Positions 1 through 4,646 of a stretch of DNA of 6,632 nt are shown one piece after another. Source of the DNA: Euryarchaeota archaeon UBA125 (lineage in GTDB: Archaea > Thermoplasmatota > Poseidoniia > Poseidoniales > Thalassarchaeaceae); assembly GCA_002502625.1 (NCBI GenBank), contig DAPV01000090.1, forward strand, positions 1 to 6,632, read 5' to 3'. The position numbers and the translations under genes were made by a program. Each line of letters opens with the position of its first letter. Position 1 is the first letter of the stretch. Below the pieces are notes generated by a model. It did not search any database and was not told the origin of the DNA. It saw only the letters and a program-made list of their open reading frames with translations.

Positions 1-2
1 TA

Positions 3-356
3 CCAATCACATATCTTGGATATGTTAATCGTGATTCAGGTGTAATAGAAGATCCCGGACATCCATTAGACGGAGTGGCAATTGAAGATACCATCTTGAT
101 TTACCCTAAAGGATCCGGATCGACAGTAGCGCCTTATGTCTTAATGGGATTAATTTACACAGGTAAAGGTCCGAAAGGGATAGTTAATCGTGATGTATGT
201 CCACTCTCAATGCCTGCTGCTTCGTTATTAGGAGTACCTTATGCAACAAAATTTGATGATGACCCTTGTTTGGAAATTAATTCTGGAGATGAAATACTAA
301 TGAAATTAGAAGACGGAACTGTACGATTAGAAGTAACTCGAAGATGTGATGCTTGA
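3..356 (+). CDS. Phosphomevalonate dehydratase small subunit (aconitase X swivel domain, DUF126), 5'-partial
   Basis: The reading frame is open from the first bases of the window to TGA at 354-356, so this is the C-terminal 117 residues of a gene that starts outside. A GTG at 75 is in frame, but conserved family sequence lies before it, so it is not the start. Visible family motifs are a PITYLG...R-D-x-G start, DPGHPLDG, then GSGSTVAPYVL (family form GKGSTVGSYVL) and IVNRD. These identify the swivel domain of aconitase X. In archaea this small subunit pairs with the large catalytic AcnX subunit to dehydrate 5-phosphomevalonate to trans-anhydromevalonate phosphate in the archaeal mevalonate pathway, a cytosolic step feeding membrane isoprenoids. 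Family members are about 130-140 residues, so little is missing. The large subunit is expected just upstream but is not visible. A role in another AcnX reaction, such as cis-3-hydroxyproline dehydration, is possible but less likely here. Confidence 0.85.
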   Translation, partial: PITYLGYVNRDSGVIEDPGHPLDGVAIEDTILIYPKGSGSTVAPYVLMGLIYTGKGPKGIVNRDVCPLSMPAASLLGVPYATKFDDDPCLEINSGDEILMKLEDGTVRLEVTRRCDA

Positions 357-389
357 AGGGGTGAAGCACTTACGAGACAACCCCCTCTG

Positions 390-1391
390 ATGGCTATGAG
401 AGTCGTCGTCACAGGAGGTGCAGGGTTCCTTGGAAGCCATCTATGTGAGGCTCTTTTACTTGATTTTAACGAAGTTTGTGTTATCGACGATATGTTCAGA
501 GGGAAACAAAAAAATCTAGAAAATTGTAAAACATCAGCAGCAGAAATGGGTATTCCATTTCACATTGTAATGAAAGACGCTAGTAATCCTGAAAGTTTTG
601 ATATTGCACTCCGTCGTTTAGGGGGTAGTGTAGATGTTGTTTATCATCTGGCTGCAATAAACGGAACTAGATGGTTTCATGAAAGACCTGATTTAGTCGT
701 TAGAATTAATCATGGCACTTTGGAGAGCGCTTTGAATTTCGCTACCACTCAAGGCGCACGGTTTATTTTTACAAGTAGCCCTGAAGCATGGGGTGAACAA
801 ACAACAATGCCCTTAGGAAAAAATAGCAACAGTATTTTTTCTCCGTCTCACATGCATCAACGTCATTCATATGGAGCGTCAAAATATATCGGGGAATTAC
901 TAGTTCAACACGCAATTCGAACACATTCAATTGATGCAAGAATTGTGAGGCCATTCAATTCATATGGACCCAGATTACCAAGTGATAGTCATGGACAGGT
1001 CGTATCTATGCTTCTTGAAAAATGTCTATCAGATGAACCAATGGAAATTCATGGAAATGGAAAACAAACTAGATGCTTTACTTGGGTTGAAGATGTTGTT
1101 AAAGGAATTAAACTAGTAGGAGAATTAGATGTTGGTATAGATGGAACTGAATTAACGGGGAGAGCATTTAATCTAGGTTCAATTGTTGAAACTTCAATCT
1201 TAGAATTAGTCGACATGTGTATTGAAGTGAGTGCAACAACCATACAACCAATCAAGACTGCAGCACATCCTGGAGATTCATCAAGAAGATTACCAGATAT
1301 CTCTGAATCTCAACAAGCATTAGGTTGGGACGCAGAAGTACCCCTAAATGAAGGAATAGAAAGAACATGGGCTTGGATGAAAAATAAATAA
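390..1391 (+). CDS. NAD-dependent epimerase/dehydratase, extended SDR family (nucleotide-sugar modifying)
   Basis: This 333-residue protein is of normal length for extended short-chain dehydrogenases that act on nucleotide sugars (UDP-glucose 4-epimerase, dTDP-glucose 4,6-dehydratase, UDP-glucuronate decarboxylase). The Rossmann motif TGGAGFLGS is at residues 8-16, and Asp33 is placed to bind the NAD ribose. YHLAA is at 85-89, the catalytic triad region is TSS at 128-130 with Tyr161-x-x-x-Lys165, and VRPFNSYGPR at 186-195 is typical of the family. The C-terminal substrate domain carries GNGKQTRCFTWVEDVV and ends with a PDISESQQALGW...EGIERTWAW pattern, as in sugar-nucleotide epimerases and decarboxylases. 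The exact substrate cannot be told from sequence. It probably supplies a sugar for glycans or surface polymers in the cytosol. The start at 390 has no clear ribosome binding site; Met3 at 396 is an alternative. It lies 33 bases after the AcnX gene and 5 bases before the regulator, suggesting one transcript. Confidence 0.85.
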   Translation: MAMRVVVTGGAGFLGSHLCEALLLDFNEVCVIDDMFRGKQKNLENCKTSAAEMGIPFHIVMKDASNPESFDIALRRLGGSVDVVYHLAAINGTRWFHERPDLVVRINHGTLESALNFATTQGARFIFTSSPEAWGEQTTMPLGKNSNSIFSPSHMHQRHSYGASKYIGELLVQHAIRTHSIDARIVRPFNSYGPRLPSDSHGQVVSMLLEKCLSDEPMEIHGNGKQTRCFTWVEDVVKGIKLVGELDVGIDGTELTGRAFNLGSIVETSILELVDMCIEVSATTIQPIKTAAHPGDSSRRLPDISESQQALGWDAEVPLNEGIERTWAWMKNK

Positions 1392-1396
1392 TTATT

Positions 1397-1849
1397 ATGC
1401 TAGGTGCTGAAATGGAAGAACAAGAGCGATTAGATGGCTTGAAATCAGCACATATTAGAGAAATGCAAAATAGAAATGTAAGAGTCAGTTCTAGAATCGA
1501 AGATTTCTTAGAAATAATTGTTGAGTTAGAAGATATTCATGGGGAAGCTAGAGTATCCGACATTGCTGCTAATCTAGCAATTTCTAGACCTACAGTAGTT
1601 CGAATGCTAGGAAAAATGGCAAAAGAAGGATGGATAGAAAAAATCCCGTATAGACCTGTTAAACTATGCCCAAAGGGAAGACAACATGCAGAATGGATGA
1701 GAGAAAGACATAGTATTCTTTTCTCATTCCTTAGACTTCTAAGTGTAGAAGAAACAACAGCTCATCACGAAACTGAAGGAATTGAACATCACCTATCTGA
1801 GTCTACAGTTAGAAGAATTGAAAATTTGATCAAACGATTGGAACAATAA
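1397..1849 (+). CDS. MntR/DtxR-family metal-dependent transcriptional regulator
   Basis: This 150-residue protein has a winged helix-turn-helix (about 34-95, with ARVSDIAANLAIS followed by the recognition helix RPTVVRMLGKM) and then a helical metal-binding and dimerisation domain with EGIEHHLS near residue 128. It aligns without gaps to Bacillus MntR over the ligand positions. Asp36, Glu39, His105, Glu127, Glu130 and His131 match MntR Asp8, Glu11, His77, Glu99, Glu102 and His103, all offset by exactly 28. Asp and Glu at the DtxR Met10 and Cys102 positions favour Mn(II) over Fe(II) sensing. There is no C-terminal SH3-like domain, as in MntR. It probably represses metal-transport or metal-dependent genes in the cytosol. 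The longer start at 1397 is given; Met6 at 1412 has an AGGTG 5 bases upstream and may be the true start, changing only five residues. It follows the SDR gene by 5 bases. Confidence 0.88.
   Translation: MLGAEMEEQERLDGLKSAHIREMQNRNVRVSSRIEDFLEIIVELEDIHGEARVSDIAANLAISRPTVVRMLGKMAKEGWIEKIPYRPVKLCPKGRQHAEWMRERHSILFSFLRLLSVEETTAHHETEGIEHHLSESTVRRIENLIKRLEQ
1402..1406 (+). promoter_or_regulatory. Shine-Dalgarno-like AGGTG supporting a start at 1412
   Basis: AGGTG matches part of the archaeal GGAGGTGA ribosome-binding consensus and sits 5 bases before ATG 1412. Nothing similar precedes ATG 1397, which follows an A/T-only stretch after the upstream stop. This favours Met6 of the longer reading as the true regulator start, unless translation is coupled to termination of the SDR gene. 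Confidence 0.4.
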
Positions 1850-1864
1850 TACTCCTCACTATCT

Positions 1865-1876
1865 TAATTTAAATTA
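1865..1876 (+). promoter_or_regulatory. Perfect 12-bp palindrome TAATTTAAATTA, possible promoter element or operator
   Basis: This AT-rich sequence equals its own reverse complement and lies in the 39-base gap between the MntR-like regulator and the membrane protein gene. It could be a TATA-like element or the binding site of a dimeric regulator; the adjacent gene encodes one. The outer TTA/TAA arms faintly recall DtxR-family operators, but the central GC-containing half-sites of known MntR and DtxR boxes are absent. In such AT-rich DNA a 12-bp palindrome can also arise by chance. Confidence 0.25.
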
Positions 1877-1886
1877 GGGGGCGGAG
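1877..1886 (+). promoter_or_regulatory. G-rich ribosome-binding-like stretch before the TTG start
   Basis: A run of Gs ending in CGGAG precedes TTG 1889. The GGAG itself is only 2 bases from TTG, which is short, while the G-run is about 7 bases away. No in-frame ATG or GTG exists upstream before a TAA at 1865-1867, so TTG 1889 is the longest possible start. ATG 1928 has no ribosome binding site. Confidence 0.35.
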
Positions 1887-1888
1887 TT

Positions 1889-3238
1889 TTGAGTTCTAAT
1901 ATAGATTTAGTTTCTCATAATAATGAGATGGGGTCTATTTCAGGGACCTATGTCGAACTTACTCAGGCAGCAATTGTGGGTTCAACTCTTTTTATCATAG
2001 GTGGAATCTGGACTTTTGTTTCTCCAAATGGTATGATTAATACTGGAGAATTAGCACCTATTCAATTTGCTATAATAGGAACTATCATCGCATCACATGG
2101 TTGGATTATGTGTTTCGCTCTTGGTGCAGGATTTGATGTTCTTCCTTATGTGCATAAATTCATCCCTTACCAAGAAGCTTCTCTAAAGTCAGTTCAAAAC
2201 TTGAATCTTGCAGGCACATCAATCATTTTTGTGGGTATTATCATTGGGGATATCGAAATTTTCTATCAATTTTTACTGGTTGGAATGTCTGCATATGCAT
2301 TCCAATATATTCATCTTTGGAACCCAATTATGACTTTATTTAGAAATAAAAAATTAAAAAATTCTGACCCTGTAGGTTTCTCAGGAATTATACCTGCAAT
2401 CACGATTAGTTTAGGTTCATTCATCTGCATTTTTTCTGGACTGTTCTCAGATGAGATAGATGCTTTGTTTCTATCAATGTGGCTGACGATAGGACTAATT
2501 TGGACTCCGATTTGTTGGGCATTAATTCTAAGCTATTTCAATAGGAGAATGAGTTGGGACATAATCTCTACGAATCAACTCTCCTCGAGGAGTATTCTCT
2601 TAGGAATTATGATTCTTCTACATTCATTCAGTGAGATAATTTTGTATTTCGAGCAAATAGATAATTCAATTACGTATCTACTTAGAGGAAGTTTGATTCT
2701 AACGCTTGGATTACTGATAAATCCTCATCGTATAATCCAACGATCTTTAGCAGGAGGACATTATAATGCCCTAATTGTTGTCTCTTCTCTATTAATCACA
2801 TTAATTGGACTTTGTTCTATATTTTATTGGATAATAGATGAAAACTTACCAAGATTATTTGTTTATTTAGGTAATGGATTTTTAATGATCATTCCTATTT
2901 CTGTAGGTATAACTACAGGTTATATCTCAACTCTTCACGAAGATCATTTACACAGAAGAATGGAAAATCGAAAAAACGGTTGGCCTACTAGTATCATTGT
3001 AATTATTGCTGCAATTCTTATTTCTGGTCCTTTTCTTCGTGAACAAATATTTGAAAATCTACCAATAAAAATCAGATCAATCGTTGTTGCATTTCCATTC
3101 ATATTAGCATTATTTCGAATGGCTTCATGGTGGAAAGAAGAATTAATTCCTGAAAAAGGATCATGGGAACGTATTCCGATGTTTTGGAATGAAATTAATG
3201 CGCCATTAGATCCATATGAATTCAAATCTGAAGAGTGA
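1889..3238 (+). CDS. Polytopic membrane protein, about 12 transmembrane helices, heme-copper oxidase I/NnrS-like N-terminal half
   Basis: This 449-residue integral membrane protein has hydrophobic segments at about 25-45, 57-80, 106-125, 127-148, 165-185, 192-216, 234-254, 262-279, 294-316, 322-345, 366-382 and 394-412, with a hydrophilic C-terminal tail. No signal peptide is evident. Helix 2 contains His70 in SHGWIMCFALGAG, followed by VLPYVHKFIP and NLNLAG. That order resembles helix II of heme-copper oxidase subunit I, where His in H-G-x-x-M-x-F binds the low-spin heme, or NnrS-type proteins. The oxidase CuB signature (GHPEVY) and the HH pair are not present. His350, His353 and His355 form an H-x-x-H-x-H cluster in a charged loop. 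I cannot assign a function; heme or metal binding is only a hypothesis. Translation starts at TTG 1889 or at ATG 1928 (residue 14). The gene follows the MntR-like regulator and overlaps maf tail to tail by 17 bases. Confidence 0.75.
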   Translation: MSSNIDLVSHNNEMGSISGTYVELTQAAIVGSTLFIIGGIWTFVSPNGMINTGELAPIQFAIIGTIIASHGWIMCFALGAGFDVLPYVHKFIPYQEASLKSVQNLNLAGTSIIFVGIIIGDIEIFYQFLLVGMSAYAFQYIHLWNPIMTLFRNKKLKNSDPVGFSGIIPAITISLGSFICIFSGLFSDEIDALFLSMWLTIGLIWTPICWALILSYFNRRMSWDIISTNQLSSRSILLGIMILLHSFSEIILYFEQIDNSITYLLRGSLILTLGLLINPHRIIQRSLAGGHYNALIVVSSLLITLIGLCSIFYWIIDENLPRLFVYLGNGFLMIIPISVGITTGYISTLHEDHLHRRMENRKNGWPTSIIVIIAAILISGPFLREQIFENLPIKIRSIVVAFPFILALFRMASWWKEELIPEKGSWERIPMFWNEINAPLDPYEFKSEE

Positions 3239-3857
3239 TTTTACGCAGATGCATCATAGCTTCATTTGAAAATCCAAGAACTGTAACTAATTCTCCTTCA
3301 ATCAATTTTGAAAAATTCTTTGCAGGCCCAGCCATATCATATCCACCTGCTTTTCCTCTCCATGAATCAGAAGAAATGAGATTTTCCAATACTTGCTCAT
3401 CTAATGATTCAAACTCTACAACTGAGGATTCAAGAAATCTATGTATTCTATGTTCTTGTAATCTAAAATCAATTATCGCAGTTGCAGACCACACTAAATG
3501 TCTACATCCAGAAATATCTAGTAGCATCCTCAAAGCAGAAATTTCATCTACAGGTTGCCCTAAAGCAGTATAAACATCATTTGGATCCTCAACAAGAGTA
3601 TCTGATACAATCCAAATATCTGGAGGATAAATTGAGTTATTATCAAGAGCATTTTGTTTTTCCAGAAAATATTGTATTTTTGCTCTTGAAATTTTATCTT
3701 CTAATACAAATGCAACCTGAGATGAAACTTCACCTTCAGATATTTTCTCTTCCCCTGCAAGCGGTTTTACATTTATTTCGACCGAATTTGGAAGGTTTTC
3801 TGTTAACCATTCCATTCGTCTAGACGACGCAGAAGCTAAGCGAATTCTTCGAGCCAT
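3222..3857 (-). CDS. maf: Maf-family nucleotide pyrophosphatase (septum formation inhibitor-like)
   Basis: This is a 211-residue protein, close to the usual 190-210 for Maf. Family landmarks run in order: the N-terminal RLASASSRRMEWL (residues 6-18; family form LASASPRR), the catalytic-type Asp86 in IVSDTLV (family form ADTVV), ALGQPVDEISALRMLLDISGCRH (usual LGKPxD...MLxxLSGxxH), and the C-terminal WRGKAGGYDMAG at 166-177 followed by an IEG...V.G motif. Maf proteins are cytosolic enzymes that hydrolyse non-canonical or modified NTPs to NMP and pyrophosphate. The substrate class cannot be fixed here. The frame stays open upstream for 48 more codons, but that part lies antisense to the ATPase gene, and the family N-terminus begins at ATG 3857. 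The gene is divergent from the ATPase and its 3' end overlaps the membrane protein gene. SSRR in place of SPRR and SDT in place of ADT are mild departures. Confidence 0.88.
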   Translation of the reverse strand: MARRIRLASASSRRMEWLTENLPNSVEINVKPLAGEEKISEGEVSSQVAFVLEDKISRAKIQYFLEKQNALDNNSIYPPDIWIVSDTLVEDPNDVYTALGQPVDEISALRMLLDISGCRHLVWSATAIIDFRLQEHRIHRFLESSVVEFESLDEQVLENLISSDSWRGKAGGYDMAGPAKNFSKLIEGELVTVLGFSNEAMMHLRKITLQI

Positions 3858-3862
3858 ATTTA
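3856..3862 (+). promoter_or_regulatory. TATA-like ATATTTA, candidate promoter of the KaiC-like gene
   Basis: The centre of this AT-rich heptamer lies about 26 bases upstream of 3885. By the usual archaeal TATA-to-start spacing, transcription would begin near 3885, giving either a leaderless message at that ATG or a leader of about 36 bases before ATG 3921. It overlaps the first codon of maf. This is pattern and spacing only; no clear BRE is visible. Confidence 0.3.
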
Positions 3863-3874
3863 CACTCACACAAT

Positions 3875-3893
3875 GGAGGCGTTTATGTCCTCC
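3875..3893 (+). promoter_or_regulatory. GGAGG ribosome binding site within a GGAGG/CCTCC inverted repeat
   Basis: GGAGG at 3875-3879 lies 5 bases before ATG 3885, ideal for ribosome binding. CCTCC at 3889-3893 is its exact complement and follows the ATG directly, so the two could form a 5-bp GC-rich stem with a 9-base loop that contains the start codon. This could mask the ribosome binding site, or act as a DNA operator between two divergent genes. The stem is short and may be accidental. Confidence 0.4.
3881..3886 (-). promoter_or_regulatory. TATA-like ATAAAC, candidate promoter of maf
   Basis: On the minus strand ATAAAC is centred about 26-27 bases upstream of the maf ATG at 3857, which would give a leaderless maf transcript. 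No Shine-Dalgarno sequence precedes maf, consistent with this. The element is short and flanked by GC bases, so support is weak. Confidence 0.25.
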
Positions 3894-4646
3894 CCGTGCC
3901 TCCTGACAATCGGTGAACCTATGAGCGACGCGAATAAACGAATCCCGACATTTGTAAATGGGCTTGATCAAAGAATGCAAGGAGGGATCCCTCAAGGCCA
4001 TATTGTGCTACTAGCCGGCGTCAGTGGTTCAATGAAATCAAGTCTTGGTTTTTCTATGCTGTATAATGCCGTTAGAGAGGGGCAAGCAAGTGGAATCTAT
4101 GTCACAATGGAGCAAGGGAAATCTTCTCTTCAGGGGCACATGGCCAATATGGGAATGGATATTGAAGATCCTAAAGTTAGATCGTCTATTGCCATTATTG
4201 ATTTAGCTGATTTACGTGTTCAACTTGACAAGAAGAAAATGCTTGATTCAGAAGTTGATTGGATGGGTCAATTAATCAGACAACTAACTAATTACAGAGA
4301 ATCAATTGGTTTCGATGTTCTTGTTTTCGATTCACTCGGTGCTTTCTTCACATTAACCAAAATGGCAAATCCAAGAGATGCTATTTTCAAGTTGTTTGAA
4401 GCAGTTAGGCGCCTAGGCCTTACCGCATTCTTCATCTGTGAGATGACAGGAGAAGAAAAGAAACAATTCGGAGAATTTGGAGTTGAAGACTATCTTTCTG
4501 ATGGTGTTATTCACCTAACTATGGAAAGAACTGGAGATCATGTTGCCCGAAAGCTAGCAATAGTAAAAATGAGACATACAGATCATGTTCTTGGTTATCA
4601 TCAGTGGGCATGGAACCCTACTGAACAAAAATTTTCTATCAGTTAA
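3885..4646 (+). CDS. KaiC/RAD55-like RecA-superfamily ATPase, single domain
   Basis: This is a 253-residue protein built of one KaiC-type RecA fold. The N-terminal IPTFVNGLDQRMQGGIPQGH (residues 20-39) is the typical KaiC opening. The P-loop is GVSGSMKS at 45-52, with Met50 where Walker A normally has Gly. Glu76-Gln77 in YVTMEQ is the catalytic-Glu position, where clock KaiC has two Glu. Walker B is VLVFDS with Asp149, and the end carries IVKMRHTDH, as in KaiC KxRG-x-x-H. Archaeal relatives are numerous and mostly unassigned; proposed roles are in signalling or regulation. It is not a clock KaiC, which has two domains. Three starts are possible: 3873, 3885 (GGAGG 5 bases upstream, chosen) and 3921 (GGTGA 4 bases upstream, beginning MSDANKRIP). 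The last also fits the family N-terminus. The stop abuts the glmS stop. Confidence 0.85.
   Translation: MSSPCLLTIGEPMSDANKRIPTFVNGLDQRMQGGIPQGHIVLLAGVSGSMKSSLGFSMLYNAVREGQASGIYVTMEQGKSSLQGHMANMGMDIEDPKVRSSIAIIDLADLRVQLDKKKMLDSEVDWMGQLIRQLTNYRESIGFDVLVFDSLGAFFTLTKMANPRDAIFKLFEAVRRLGLTAFFICEMTGEEKKQFGEFGVEDYLSDGVIHLTMERTGDHVARKLAIVKMRHTDHVLGYHQWAWNPTEQKFSIS
3912..3916 (+). promoter_or_regulatory. GGTGA, alternative ribosome binding site for ATG 3921
   Basis: GGTGA is complementary to the UCACC part of the archaeal 16S 3' end and lies 4 bases before ATG 3921. The 3873-3920 stretch is richer in GC than the body of the gene, which would suit an untranslated leader. This makes 3921 a serious rival to 3885 as the start. 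Confidence 0.35.

Noticed and set aside
75..77. GTG as the start of the AcnX swivel-domain gene
   Set aside because: The frame is open upstream to the window edge and encodes conserved family sequence including DPGHPLDG, so the gene begins outside.
358..384. Hairpin GGGGT/ACCCC between the AcnX and SDR genes
   Set aside because: It has only a 5-bp stem with a 17-base loop and no T-run after it; too weak to call a terminator or regulator.
2944..3225. Minus-strand open frame inside the membrane protein gene
   Set aside because: It is antisense to a long consistent transmembrane protein and has no family features.
3482..3823. Plus-strand open frame inside maf
   Set aside because: It is a shadow of the antisense maf gene, with no recognisable motif and no ribosome binding site.
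3858..4001. N-terminal extension of the Maf reading frame by 48 codons to an ATG at 4001
   Set aside because: It has no resemblance to Maf N-termini, lies antisense to the well-supported ATPase gene including its KaiC opening motif, and the family start motif follows directly after ATG 3857.
3885..4646. Circadian clock KaiC
   Set aside because: Clock KaiC has two tandem ATPase domains and works with KaiA/KaiB; this is a single domain with altered motifs and no such neighbours.
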